A DNA stretch of 64,000 bases from Flavobacterium inviolabile (lineage in GTDB: Bacteria; Bacteroidota; Bacteroidia; Flavobacteriales; Flavobacteriaceae): positions 3,348,001 to 3,412,000 of the forward strand of contig NZ_CP058278.1 in assembly GCF_013389455.1 (NCBI RefSeq), read 5' to 3'. The notes beneath the pieces were generated by a model. The model was not told the DNA's origin and made no database searches. It worked only from the letters and a program-made list of their open reading frames with translations. The position numbers and the translations under genes were made by a program. Below are positions 18,638 through 29,055 of the stretch, one piece after another (positions within the stretch are counted from its first letter, which is position 1; each line of letters opens with the position of its first letter).

Positions 18638-19267
18638 ATGATAAAAGGAAAAAAAGTAAATCCGGAAGTAATGGAATTTACCAGTTTTAAAAAAGCGGAA
18701 CATATAACCGAACAGGAACTTTTAAAAGCCGTAGCCGATTTTGAAGCCGGTTTCCTAGATTTGCAAAAAGGAATTGTCATGCATTGCCTTGTTAAGAATT
18801 CCAAAGACGAATATGCCAATGTGCTTTTTGCAGAAAACGCGGCAGTGCTGAAAGACATAGCCGAACAGCTTGCGGCAGAAGCTCCTTTTTTGACTTTCCT
18901 GAATGCTATTGACCGAAAAACGGTGACCGTAAACTATATGGATATCGAAAAAGCGGCAGTCCGGCTGCCGGATACGATTTCCTGTATCGAATTTGGCACT
19001 TTTGCCTTAAAAAGCGGTGACCGGGAAACCTTGCTTAAAATATCCGACACTATAGAAACCGAATATCTTAATTCTTTTGAAAACACCCAGCTGCATTTTA
19101 TAGGCTCCCTTCCGAACGATCATTACGCCGAAGTAACTTTTGGGAAAGACCTTCAGAAAACCCAGGAAATCTGCGGCGGTTACCTGATCCACGACAGCTG
19201 TACTCCGCTTATGGAAATGATCGACGAAACGAAAATGACGCTGGATTTCTGGACCGTAATCGCTTAA
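18638..19267 (+). CDS. Unrecognised protein with a possible tandem alpha/beta (ABM-like) fold
   Basis: 209 residues. Two halves have a similar feel: each has a strand-helix pattern followed by H-C-L-V-K-N-S-K-D-E-Y-A-N-V-L-F or H-F-I-G-S-L-P-N-D-H-Y-A-E-V-T-F. This suggests a duplicated ferredoxin-like domain such as in antibiotic-biosynthesis-monooxygenase proteins. That is a guess from pattern only. Its divergent AraC regulator and the GyrI-like gene 56 bases downstream suggest a small-molecule response unit. Confidence 0.6.
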   Translation: MIKGKKVNPEVMEFTSFKKAEHITEQELLKAVADFEAGFLDLQKGIVMHCLVKNSKDEYANVLFAENAAVLKDIAEQLAAEAPFLTFLNAIDRKTVTVNYMDIEKAAVRLPDTISCIEFGTFALKSGDRETLLKISDTIETEYLNSFENTQLHFIGSLPNDHYAEVTFGKDLQKTQEICGGYLIHDSCTPLMEMIDETKMTLDFWTVIA

Positions 19268-19323
19268 TATTTCTAAAAACAGTACTTTTGAAAATAAGAC
19301 TACGCAACTAAATTCCAATAAAG

Positions 19324-19782
19324 ATGAAAACCGAACCAACAGCCGCATTCCACATTATCGGAATAGCCGTCAGAACGACCAATGAGAACCAGCAAGCCGC
19401 AACCGATATCGGCAAACTCTGGCAGCGATTTATGTCGGAAGGAATTGCGGCCAACATTCCGAACAAAATTTCGGACAGTATTTACTGTATCTATACCGAT
19501 TATGAAAAGGATTACACCAAACCGTATACTGCTATTTTAGGCTGTGCCGTATCCGGTTTAACCGATATTCCGGAAGGCATGACCGGAAAAACAATTCCTG
19601 CCGGACACTATCAGCAATTTACCGCCGAAGGGAATATTTTCCAGGGAGCAGTTGCCGATGCCTGGGTCAAAATATGGAATACCGATATTGACCGTGCCTA
19701 TACGGCCGACTTTGAGGTTTATGACGAAAGAGCACAGGATCCCGAAAATGCCATTGTAGCCATTTTTATTGCGGTACAATAA
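19324..19782 (+). CDS. GyrI-like / AraC effector-binding domain protein
   Basis: 152 residues forming a stand-alone effector-binding domain: I-G-I-A-V-R-T-T-N-E-N-Q near residue 13, L-W-Q-R-F near 36, Y-C-I-Y-T-D-Y near 56, I-P-A-G-H-Y-Q-Q-F near 92, and the end F-E-V-Y-D-E-R with a final beta strand. Such domains bind small hydrophobic cations or drugs and can act as sequestering proteins. A terminator follows 10 bases after its stop. Confidence 0.8.
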   Translation: MKTEPTAAFHIIGIAVRTTNENQQAATDIGKLWQRFMSEGIAANIPNKISDSIYCIYTDYEKDYTKPYTAILGCAVSGLTDIPEGMTGKTIPAGHYQQFTAEGNIFQGAVADAWVKIWNTDIDRAYTADFEVYDERAQDPENAIVAIFIAVQ

Positions 19783-19792
19783 GGTCTCATCC

Positions 19793-19824
19793 AAAAAAGG
19801 CAACCCGGTTTGGGGTTGTCTTTT
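19793..19824 (+). terminator. Terminator after the GyrI-like gene
   Basis: GGCAACCC pairs with GGGTTGTC (one G-T pair) around a 6-base loop and ends in TTTT. Confidence 0.8.
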
Positions 19825-20518
19825 AGGATCAGGAAGTATTATTTTTGCTATAAAGCAGGTATGGTGTTTGGTATTGAGTGCGTTTTATTGTTTATCGGAT
19901 GAAGTAGCGTTTTTTTACTTTGCAGATTCAAGTATGTAGGTCAAAAAAATATCCTCCCTTCCTCCCAATCCAATAAGATTATTCCTTTTTTCGCATTATC
20001 CCCCTATACATTATTCTGTTATCTGCATAAAAAAGGCAATATCCTGGGCAATAATCAAGCTATTACTTATTGTCTGCTAAAATATTTTTACAGAAAAAAC
20101 CCTTATATATCGTACTTTTAAAGACAAAAACATTATTTTTTCATTTTTTTTCACATAAAAAATTGTTTTTTTATTATTTTTTATTTAGGTTTACAAAATA
20201 TCCCTCCTATATAATACCTCCCCCAAGAAGAATAAAGAAATAAAACAGTATTCTAAATACTTGTTTGTATCATAAATTTAAAATTAAACGCCATGCAACA
20301 AAAAGTCAAAAAGCCAGGAGTGCTTTACTCCCCGTGTTTTGTATCCGTCTTTTTCGGGATACGCCCGATTATTAAGAAACTACCTTTAGCATTACTGAAA
20401 AACAAGTCCCTTATGTGGGCTAAATTGCAAAGTATGAATGCCCAAAGGGAAGTCTCTCTAAAAAAAACAGTACCAAATTGTCTGTATAATTTTTCCTGTA
20501 ATATTAATTAGACAGTAT
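19825..20518. other. Long AT-rich intergenic region before the T9SS/RHS genes
   Basis: About 690 bases without a convincing gene. It is rich in A and T runs (20100-20190) and has no strong promoter match that I can see. A 72-codon frame at 20293-20511 has no recognisable product. The region probably contains the promoter and leader of the downstream surface-protein operon. Confidence 0.4.
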
Positions 20519-22123
20519 ATGACACAAAATTACCGCACCGGTAGCAGGCTGTATGCCCTGTTGCCCTTACTTCTTTGTGCTTATACGGCCCATTCCCAGG
20601 ACCTCATCTGGGAAAAATCGTATGGCGGCAAACATGCCGAGTTTTTAGCCCATGTTGTGCCCACACCCGACTATGGTTTCTTACTCGCAGGAAGCTCTCT
20701 TTCCGACAAGAACGGAAACAAGCAAACACCATCCGGTGGCAATTTCGATTACTGGCTCTGGAAAATGGACGAATACGGCAGTCCCGACTGGCAAAAAAGC
20801 TTTGGCGGCAGCGGACTGGATTTCCTGCAAAGTGCCCGGATCACAGCCGATGGCGGTTTTATCCTGGCCGGAGTGTCTAACTCACCGAAAGGCGGCGATA
20901 AAAAAGAAGATTCCCGCGGTCAGGACGACTACTGGATCATCAAGCTCGATGCCAAAGGCAATGAGCAATGGCAGCGCACCATTGGCGGCAGCGGTCAGGA
21001 ACAGCTGGCCTGCATCAGCCCCACTAAGGATGGCGGGTATATCGTTGGCGGATCTTCTTCCTCAGGAAAATCCGGCGACAAAACCGAAGCTAATCAGGGT
21101 AACTTAGACTACTGGATCGTAAAACTGAATGCTTCCGGAACCATCGAATGGCAAAAGACCTATGGCGGCCGTTATATGGATCAGCTGAAAACGGTGGAAC
21201 AAACCAAAGACGGCGGCTATATCCTGGGTGGTTATTCCAATTCTCCGGCTTCGGGCGACAAGCAGAGCGACAACATCGGTACCGGCGGGGATTACTGGAT
21301 CATCAAAACCGACAAAGCCGGTGCTATCGAATGGCAGCGTACCCTGGGTGGTGATGGCGATGACAACCTGAGTGCGCTGATACAAAGCCGTAACGGCGGC
21401 TACGTGCTGGGCGGCAGTTCCAATTCCAATCCTTCAAACGACAAGAGCCGAGCGAATACCAAAGGTACCGATTTCTGGATCGTCCGTCTGGATGACAACG
21501 GACAAACGCTTTGGCAGGAAACCTACAACTACGGAGCGGTAGATTTGCTGACCTCGATAGTAGAAAATGAAGACGGTACGCTGCTCCTTGGCGGTTATGC
21601 CCGGACAGAAGTATCGGACGGAAAGAAAGACAAAAAAGACATCAACGATTATATTGCTTTAAAGATCAATGCCAAAGGCGAAGAGCTCTGGAGCAAAACC
21701 GTGGGCAGTGATGGCGAAGACATTCTGAACGGACTGATTGAAACCCGCGACGGCGGTTACCTGCTGGCCGGAACCTCCAAAGGCAAGCCGTCCCGTGATA
21801 AAAGCAGCGGACATGGCGGGAATGATTTCTGGGTGGTAAAACTCAAAGACCGCTATAAAAAAGAAGTAGAGAAACCGGTTATTGAAGCACTGCCGAATCC
21901 GGCACAAAACTTTACCAATATCGTGGTGGGCTATGAATTTCAAAGCGGTACCGCTTCGGTATTTGACCTGTCCGGGAGACAGCTTCAACAATTCAACATT
22001 GATAGCCGGACTGTCCCTGTAGATTTAAGCCGTTATCCGGAAGGGATTTATATTATAGAGATCCGTACCAATCTGCAAACGGATTCTGTAAAAGTGATTA
22101 AAAGTATAAGCCACAATAAATAG
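20519..22123 (+). CDS. T9SS-secreted repeat protein with propeller-like repeats
   Basis: 534 residues. Signal peptide near residues 9-27 (L-Y-A-L-L-P-L-L-L-C-A-Y-T-A-H-S-Q). Then seven repeats of about 53-60 residues of the form W-x-K-x-x-G-G-x-x-x-D, D-G-G-Y-x-L-G-G-x-S-x-S and D-Y-W-I-x-K-L-D, consistent with a beta-propeller. The last 75 residues are a type IX secretion (Por) sorting domain: A-L-P-N-P-A-Q-N-F, then V-F-D-L-S-G-R and Y-P-E-G-I-Y-I-I-E-I. The product is expected on the cell surface or outside the cell. The RHS gene follows 13 bases later. Confidence 0.85.
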   Translation: MTQNYRTGSRLYALLPLLLCAYTAHSQDLIWEKSYGGKHAEFLAHVVPTPDYGFLLAGSSLSDKNGNKQTPSGGNFDYWLWKMDEYGSPDWQKSFGGSGLDFLQSARITADGGFILAGVSNSPKGGDKKEDSRGQDDYWIIKLDAKGNEQWQRTIGGSGQEQLACISPTKDGGYIVGGSSSSGKSGDKTEANQGNLDYWIVKLNASGTIEWQKTYGGRYMDQLKTVEQTKDGGYILGGYSNSPASGDKQSDNIGTGGDYWIIKTDKAGAIEWQRTLGGDGDDNLSALIQSRNGGYVLGGSSNSNPSNDKSRANTKGTDFWIVRLDDNGQTLWQETYNYGAVDLLTSIVENEDGTLLLGGYARTEVSDGKKDKKDINDYIALKINAKGEELWSKTVGSDGEDILNGLIETRDGGYLLAGTSKGKPSRDKSSGHGGNDFWVVKLKDRYKKEVEKPVIEALPNPAQNFTNIVVGYEFQSGTASVFDLSGRQLQQFNIDSRTVPVDLSRYPEGIYIIEIRTNLQTDSVKVIKSISHNK

Positions 22124-22136
22124 TAAATAGATAATT

Positions 22137-25100
22137 ATGAAAAAACATATAATAGTCCAAGTGGTTATGTTACTACTTGTAGTCTGCAGTTTACGTTCAC
22201 AAACTGTAAAAGATATTAATGATAAACTTAATTATGCTACAATCTCCAATCCTGATGTTTTTAGTTTTGAAAAGCATAATTTAAAAAAAGTAAACCATTA
22301 TGTTGGCAAAGCAGATATATCAATACCACTCTATAATATTGAAACGGGAAATATTAACTACCCGATAACTTTATCTTATGATTCGGGAGGTATTAAAGTT
22401 GATCAGTCTGCTTCTGATGTTGGACTCGGGTGGAATTTATCAAAAACGGTAATCACCAGAATTGTAAATCAAGCCAATGATTTTAACAGCATTGGTTTTA
22501 ATCAGATTGACACAGATTATGTATTCACTGATGCGGTAGAACAGAATAAAAATTTTAATGTTGGTAGTGCAAGTTCAGTAAGAGGCAATTTAGGTCACTT
22601 TTTGATTCAGAAAACTAACAGTGAGATGACTTTTGATCGAAGAAAGGTTGATTTTTTACCTGATACTTATAACTTCCATTCCAATAATTACAGTACTAGT
22701 TTTATATTTCAGGATATAAATACACCTGTGGAGTTAGCGCCAAAGGGAACAATAATCTCGGCAGTTAAAGGAAAAGCTTTATTCAACACCAATTTTTACG
22801 GTAAAAATTATCCTAATGGTAATATCTATTTATATGAATTTCCAACTCAGGATTTTTTTACAATAATAGTTACCACACCGGATGGAATTAAATATACATT
22901 CAGTGATTTCGATTTATCTGCGACTTTTTTTGCAACGGGTTTCCTTGGTGAGTACTCTTTTACACCCGGAGGTTTTATAAATCAATATCCAGCCCAGATT
23001 TCTGCTTGGCATATTACAAAAATAGAGGATACCAATACAGGTAAGAAAGTCCAATTTTATTATGACACCACTCATTCCAATCCTTTCAACGAAAATATTC
23101 TTTATGAGAATACTATAAAAAGAACCCAGCGCTTTTTTAACTATTTCAGAATACCATATTCTGATGCACTTACGGTTAACAACTGTACCCGTTATTGGAC
23201 AGGAGGAGGATCAAGTATCGTAGACTATACACTAAATAGTGATAGTAGAGTTGATGTTCAAAAAAAACGATTAAGCAGAATTGTTTTTGATAAAGGAGAA
23301 ATCACTTTTAAGTATAACAATAATGAAGGTGCAAATTCGGGGATTGGGAATACTCGGGAAGATATTTATAATGGTGATTTTTTAACACAGATGACCGTGA
23401 AAAATTTCAAAAACGAAATTATTAAAACAGTAGCTTTCAAGTATGATTATTTTAATTCCAGTTATAATGTAGGAGAGTTTAATCCAGATAATGAATATAA
23501 TCCTTACCGTTACAAAAGGCTAAAACTGTCAAGTATTGAAGAATCTGGAAAAAAACCATACATTTTTACTTATATTGAAAACATAAAATTACCTCCTATT
23601 AACTCCTTTTCAGTTGATTTTCTCGGGTATTATAATAATTCTGCTGACGTTTCAAATATACCAACGCTATTAAGCCTTACGCCTAATCCTAAACTATATT
23701 ATTATCCGAATAAAGAAGAGCAATCGCTTTTACCTTTCCTGATACCTAATATTCCAAATGCTACTATAAATGGCTATTTTAATAGAGAGGCAAATGAATT
23801 CTCTAAAGCATGGTCGCTTAAAAAAGTTGAATATCCAACAGGAGGTTTTTCAGAATTCGAATATGAGTCGAATACTTTTAATATTAATGGTATTGATATT
23901 AAAGGTGGAGGAATAAGGATAAAAAAACAAATTTTAAACGATGGTTCAGGGAATAGCAGATACTTGGAATATGAGTATAAAAAAGATAATCAACTGAGCT
24001 CAGGAAATCTCGACAATTTTCCATTTTTTGGGCATCCTTTAGTAAAGGCTTTTAATGTACAGTATCAAACTAATCAAGGACTTGATGAAGACATCCCTGC
24101 TACAATAACAACTATTGGAAATGTGGTTTATGACACTAATGAATGGAAACTATTAGATAAGAGTAACCTGGCAGAAGATATCACTTCGGGTGCTTTTGTA
24201 GGGTACTCCAGAGTTATTGAAAGAGAAACTGGCAATGGATACAAAGAATTTTTTTATACATCAAGCGAGACCAATAATTTTAAAAATAAAATTTTTAAAG
24301 CCGATCCATACGATCTGCCTGTAAGCATCTGTGAAATCTATCTGGCTACAACCAATATTTGTATGAGTCCTTTTATTAAAGCCAATAGCGGTATGGGAGG
24401 GAATATTTTCACTGATAATTCTTATAAAAGAGGAAAATTGTTAGAAGAAAATATTTTCAATCAGAGCAATCTTCTGGTCAAGAAAACGGTAAATACATAC
24501 AATGATGTGGTCTATAATGAAAAATCATTTTATCAGCCAATTACACATCCATGGCGTGTGCAAAATGAAAATAACATCGGAGTACTTTTTGCCGTAAAGA
24601 AGAAGTATAAAATAAGTAATTACCTGTTAGCGTCAGAAACTATAAAAGAATATTCAGAAAGTGATGAACTCAGTAAAGGGATAAAATATACTTATAACAA
24701 CAGGGGTCTAATTAAATCATCTTTGGAAAATATAGATAATGGTATTGGTGAAACTAAAATGACAAATGTGTACTATCCGGATGATATCACAACCATTAAT
24801 AGTTTACCAAACGGATCGTTGGCCACAGCGCCGTTTAATGCTTTTATCGCATTAAAACAGAAAAATAACATCAATACACCCGTGCAGATCAATACCTTTA
24901 AAAACAACCAATTGATTTTTACCAAACGGGCATTATATAAAAACTGGGGGAATAACATTATTCTTCCGTGTATTGTACAAACAGCAAAAGCTGCGAATAA
25001 TCTGGAAGATAAGATTATATACAATTTGGTGGACACCTCTAACGGTAACTATTTGGAAGCACAACAGCAAAACGGAGCTAAAATCTCTTATATATGGGGA

Positions 25101-25421
25101 TACAATAAAACATTGTTGATTGCAAAAATTGAAAATGCAGCATATACTGATATTCCGCTTACTACAATAAACAATTTGCAATCTAAATCAAATAGTGATA
25201 CAGAAGCAAACTTAATTATTGCTTTGAATAATCTTAGAAATTCATTACCAAATGGTATGGTAACAACCTATACCCATAAGCCTTTAATTGGTGTGAGTTC
25301 TATAACCGATCCCAAAGGTAACACTACCTATTATGAATATGATCCTTATGGCAGGCTAAAAAACACCAAAGACGATGATAAGTATATTTTAAAAGAAAAT
25401 GAATACCATTATAAGAATTAA
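22137..25421 (+). CDS. Large secreted RHS/YD-repeat protein, first of a pair
   Basis: 1094 residues with a signal peptide (hydrophobic stretch ending L-R-S-Q near residue 21). The N-terminal part has the pattern I-S-I-P-L-Y-N-I-E-T-G and D-V-G-L-G-W-N-L, common in Bacteroidota proteins placed upstream of RHS proteins. The C-terminal end carries YD-repeat-like sequence: S-S-I-T-D-P-K-G-N-T-T-Y-Y-E-Y-D-P-Y-G-R-L-K (near residue 1060). It stops one base before the start of the next RHS gene, so the two are translated from one transcript and may form one surface structure. Confidence 0.8.
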   Translation: MKKHIIVQVVMLLLVVCSLRSQTVKDINDKLNYATISNPDVFSFEKHNLKKVNHYVGKADISIPLYNIETGNINYPITLSYDSGGIKVDQSASDVGLGWNLSKTVITRIVNQANDFNSIGFNQIDTDYVFTDAVEQNKNFNVGSASSVRGNLGHFLIQKTNSEMTFDRRKVDFLPDTYNFHSNNYSTSFIFQDINTPVELAPKGTIISAVKGKALFNTNFYGKNYPNGNIYLYEFPTQDFFTIIVTTPDGIKYTFSDFDLSATFFATGFLGEYSFTPGGFINQYPAQISAWHITKIEDTNTGKKVQFYYDTTHSNPFNENILYENTIKRTQRFFNYFRIPYSDALTVNNCTRYWTGGGSSIVDYTLNSDSRVDVQKKRLSRIVFDKGEITFKYNNNEGANSGIGNTREDIYNGDFLTQMTVKNFKNEIIKTVAFKYDYFNSSYNVGEFNPDNEYNPYRYKRLKLSSIEESGKKPYIFTYIENIKLPPINSFSVDFLGYYNNSADVSNIPTLLSLTPNPKLYYYPNKEEQSLLPFLIPNIPNATINGYFNREANEFSKAWSLKKVEYPTGGFSEFEYESNTFNINGIDIKGGGIRIKKQILNDGSGNSRYLEYEYKKDNQLSSGNLDNFPFFGHPLVKAFNVQYQTNQGLDEDIPATITTIGNVVYDTNEWKLLDKSNLAEDITSGAFVGYSRVIERETGNGYKEFFYTSSETNNFKNKIFKADPYDLPVSICEIYLATTNICMSPFIKANSGMGGNIFTDNSYKRGKLLEENIFNQSNLLVKKTVNTYNDVVYNEKSFYQPITHPWRVQNENNIGVLFAVKKKYKISNYLLASETIKEYSESDELSKGIKYTYNNRGLIKSSLENIDNGIGETKMTNVYYPDDITTINSLPNGSLATAPFNAFIALKQKNNINTPVQINTFKNNQLIFTKRALYKNWGNNIILPCIVQTAKAANNLEDKIIYNLVDTSNGNYLEAQQQNGAKISYIWGYNKTLLIAKIENAAYTDIPLTTINNLQSKSNSDTEANLIIALNNLRNSLPNGMVTTYTHKPLIGVSSITDPKGNTTYYEYDPYGRLKNTKDDDKYILKENEYHYKN

Positions 25422-25422
25422 T

Positions 25423-28400
25423 ATGAAAAAGATATTTTACTATTTATTATTGTTTCCGATTCTTATTTTTGGGCAGAGTCCTGATAAAAATTGGATAAAA
25501 ACAACCCGTTATAAAGTTCCGGTTTTAAACGGAATCGCTACACCTGCTTTGAGTCAGGCAAAAATTGACCTTAGTTATATTGATGGACTTGGCAGACCAA
25601 TACAGCAAATTAGCCACAAACAGTCGGCCTCAGGAAACGATATTATTACCCATATTGAGTATGATACATTTTTCAGACAATCAAAAGAATATTTATCTTA
25701 TGTCAATCAAGCTCCATCTTTAAATTTCATTACTTCAGCAAAGAATGACACCCATAATTATTACAACGTACTGTCTTCGGCAACAGGTAATCCTTATTTC
25801 GAAACGACTGCCTATCCCTATAGCGAAAAGGTATATGAGGAATCTTCTTTAGATAAGGTTATGGTACAGTCGGCTTCGGGTAACACCTGGGCAGTCGGCA
25901 CCGGACATGAGATACGAAATAGTTACTTTTTTAATAAAAGTACTGATGCTGTAATTTTTTTCAAAGCAGTAACAACATGGGATAATGCTAAAGGTCTTTA
26001 TGATATTAATCTGGTTCAAAGCGGTACGTATTCCCCCGGTCAACTTTATAAGAAGGTTATAAAAAATGAAAACTGGATATCTGGCACTAACAATACAACA
26101 GAAGAGTATAAAGACAAAGAAGACAGGATAATTTTAAAACGATCGTACAATAACGGAGCACATGACACTTATTATGTGTACGATATTTACGGCAACCTGA
26201 CCTACGTTATCCCTCCGTTAGCGACTGCCCCGTTAACGCAATTAAATGATTTGTGTTATCAGTATAAACATGATAAAAACAACAGGCTTATAGAGAAAAA
26301 AATGCCGGGAAAACAATGGGAATTCATTATATATGACAAATTGGACCGGATTGTAGCTACAGGGCCTGTTTTTTCTCCATTTACAAATAATAATACAGAA
26401 GGATGGATCATAAATAAATATGATGCTTACAATAAGAATATCTACACCGGTTGGTACACCGGTCATCCGGCTAATACTACAGGTAGAAAAGCAGTGCAAG
26501 ACATCCATAATGCTGCAACGGTATTAAATGAAAATAAAACAGGTACAGGTGTCATCAACAATGTGTCTATAGCTTATACCAATACTGTTTTCCCTACAGG
26601 TTCATACCATATATTAAGTATTAATTATTATGATAACTATACCTATCCGAATGCACCTGTAGTTCCGCAGCAAATAGAAGGACAGTCGGTTCAACAAAAT
26701 GTTAAGGGGCATATAACAGGAACCTGGAACAGGATTTTAACCTCAACGAATGAGACCAACAACCAGCTTACCTATGATTTTTATGATAAAAAAGAAAGGT
26801 CAATTCGAAATCGTATTAACAATCATTTCGGTGGTTATACTCAAATTGATAAAAAAGTCGATTTCACAGGAAAAACAGAGTATAGTAAAACCACTCATAA
26901 AAGGAGTAATACTAATACCGAGATTCTAATCACAGATACTTACACCTATACAAATCAGGATCGGTTATTATTACACAAACAGCAAATTAATGGTGGTCCT
27001 GAAGAGTTAATTACTAAAAACACTTATGATGAATTAGGGTTGTTAATTTCTAAGAATATAGGAGGTCCGGATGCAACAGGAGCTATAGGATATCAAAAAG
27101 TCGATTACCGTTACAATGTTCGTGGCTGGCTGACCGATATCAATAACATCAGTCCTGTGGGAGATCCGGTACTGCGAATGGAAGAGACCGATTTATTTGG
27201 TTATAAAATCAACTATAATCAGGTAACCGAAACAGACGAAGATGGCACTGTGTATTATGGTACAGCAAGTGTCTATGGTCAGGTAAAACCTCTTTATAAC
27301 GGGAATATTTCTGAAACTTTCTGGAAGACAACCAGTGACAACATTCTACGAAAATATGGTTATCGTTATGATAATTTAAACCGCTTATTGGGAGCTTATT
27401 ATCAAAAACCATTATCGAATGAACCAATATCGAACTCTTATGATGAATCCGTCAGTTATGATAAAAATGGTAATATAACAAAATTAAAACGTACCGGTAA
27501 TTTGGATCATCCCAATATTACGATCGATATCGATGATTTAGCCTATACTTATAACGGTAACCGTTTGATGCGTGTAAACGATACTACCAATAATCCGGAA
27601 GGATTTAAAGACAATGGATACAATAATACATATAATGATTATGCCTATGATGCTAACGGGAATATGATTCAAGATGAAAATAAAAAGATTACGAATATTG
27701 TGTACAATCATCTGAACTTACCAATGGAAATAACGTTTTCCGGCGGAAATAAAATCAATTATCTTTACAGTGCTGCCGGGGTTAAGGTACAGAAAAAAGT
27801 GACTGACGGCAGCGATGTCAGCAAAACCGATTATTTAGACGGATTTCAGTATATTAGCAGTAAATTGGCTTTTTTCCCGCATGCAGAAGGCTATGTTAAG
27901 GTTACTGATGATATTCACTTTAACTATGTCTTTAATTATACTGACCATTTGGGGAATATACGGGTAAGCTGGGCCTATGACAAGGTGATTGACCGTGTAA
28001 AGATCATGGAGGAAAGTCATTATTATCCGTTTGGATTAAAACATAAGGCTTATAATACACAGGAGTATTTGTTCAGCATGCCAATGGACGGGTCACCGGG
28101 TTATAACGCCCCTGTTTTAGAACAGCTAAATAGTATGCCTAATCCTTATCAGTATAAATTTAACGGAAAGGAATTACAGGATGAATTAGGTCTTAATGTC
28201 TATGACTATGGTGCAAGGAATTATGACCCTACGATTGGAAGATGGATGAATATTGACCCATTAGCAGAACAAGGGCGCAGATGGTCTCCTTATACTTATG
28301 CAATGGATAACCCCGTTTACTTTATTGATCCAGATGGAATGTGGGTTAGTGATGGCAAGAAAATTATTAGCTCTTCTCACCGAGGAAATGTAAATATGAC

Positions 28401-29049
28401 AACAACTCGTACTTTTATAGGTCATGGTAATTTTAAGAATGATATAGGAAGAAATGCGGATAAAGTTATATTTCCTGGTATGACTAAATTACAACATTCA
28501 CATACTATACCGACTTCAGGTGGAAATTCGACTGGGTCATCAACTGAGTTAAGTGCTAAATACGCCGGTAGTCAAATAATTGGTAATGACATAACAACTT
28601 CAGTATCTTTAAAAACTACCACTGCTACAGGAACATATTATAATTCCGATGGCAAGGTAGTCTCAAGTATTTCAGATGCTAATACTTTTGTATCAACAAC
28701 TAATACAAAAATAATGACAGTAAATGTAGGTGTAACAGGTGCTTCTGATACAGTTAATGTAACAAATATTACTAATGTTACAACATATAATGTTTCGGGT
28801 AAGTCAGGAATGGCAGACTTTGGAGGCTTGCAATTGACAAATGGAAAAACTAAAACAAATAGTTCAAATTCAACAATGGAACTTTCATATGCACCAGAAT
28901 CACTTAAAGCGGCAGTATCAAATGAAGTAAATAATAATAGTAAAGCTATACCTAATAATTCTGCAGAACATGTTGAAAGTACTGTGCAAAGAACTTTTGA
29001 CCAAGAAAAAACATATAATGAACATGAAATTAATAAAACAAGAAAATAA
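25423..29049 (+). CDS. RHS-repeat polymorphic toxin-like protein with variable C-terminal tip
   Basis: 1208 residues from the ATG at 25423, with a signal peptide ending near I-F-G-Q (residue 18). A DUF6443-like N-terminal segment (S-Y-I-D-G-L-G-R-P-I-Q-Q) leads into YD-type repeats. The RHS core ends with D-Y-G-A-R-N-Y-D-P-T-I-G-R-W and F-I-D-P-D-G-M at residues 967-973. The final 235 residues (from about base 28342) are Ser/Thr/Asn-rich, lower in G+C than the core, and match no toxin family I recognise. By analogy with RHS toxins this is the variable effector tip. It is followed within 6 bases by a membrane protein that may be its immunity protein. Confidence 0.85.
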   Translation: MKKIFYYLLLFPILIFGQSPDKNWIKTTRYKVPVLNGIATPALSQAKIDLSYIDGLGRPIQQISHKQSASGNDIITHIEYDTFFRQSKEYLSYVNQAPSLNFITSAKNDTHNYYNVLSSATGNPYFETTAYPYSEKVYEESSLDKVMVQSASGNTWAVGTGHEIRNSYFFNKSTDAVIFFKAVTTWDNAKGLYDINLVQSGTYSPGQLYKKVIKNENWISGTNNTTEEYKDKEDRIILKRSYNNGAHDTYYVYDIYGNLTYVIPPLATAPLTQLNDLCYQYKHDKNNRLIEKKMPGKQWEFIIYDKLDRIVATGPVFSPFTNNNTEGWIINKYDAYNKNIYTGWYTGHPANTTGRKAVQDIHNAATVLNENKTGTGVINNVSIAYTNTVFPTGSYHILSINYYDNYTYPNAPVVPQQIEGQSVQQNVKGHITGTWNRILTSTNETNNQLTYDFYDKKERSIRNRINNHFGGYTQIDKKVDFTGKTEYSKTTHKRSNTNTEILITDTYTYTNQDRLLLHKQQINGGPEELITKNTYDELGLLISKNIGGPDATGAIGYQKVDYRYNVRGWLTDINNISPVGDPVLRMEETDLFGYKINYNQVTETDEDGTVYYGTASVYGQVKPLYNGNISETFWKTTSDNILRKYGYRYDNLNRLLGAYYQKPLSNEPISNSYDESVSYDKNGNITKLKRTGNLDHPNITIDIDDLAYTYNGNRLMRVNDTTNNPEGFKDNGYNNTYNDYAYDANGNMIQDENKKITNIVYNHLNLPMEITFSGGNKINYLYSAAGVKVQKKVTDGSDVSKTDYLDGFQYISSKLAFFPHAEGYVKVTDDIHFNYVFNYTDHLGNIRVSWAYDKVIDRVKIMEESHYYPFGLKHKAYNTQEYLFSMPMDGSPGYNAPVLEQLNSMPNPYQYKFNGKELQDELGLNVYDYGARNYDPTIGRWMNIDPLAEQGRRWSPYTYAMDNPVYFIDPDGMWVSDGKKIISSSHRGNVNMTTTRTFIGHGNFKNDIGRNADKVIFPGMTKLQHSHTIPTSGGNSTGSSTELSAKYAGSQIIGNDITTSVSLKTTTATGTYYNSDGKVVSSISDANTFVSTTNTKIMTVNVGVTGASDTVNVTNITNVTTYNVSGKSGMADFGGLQLTNGKTKTNSSNSTMELSYAPESLKAAVSNEVNNNSKAIPNNSAEHVESTVQRTFDQEKTYNEHEINKTRK

Positions 29050-29055
29050 AACAGT

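Noticed and set aside
20293..20511. 72-codon open frame before the T9SS gene
   Set aside because: No recognisable motif, promoter or codon pattern; it lies in an AT-rich leader region and is probably chance.
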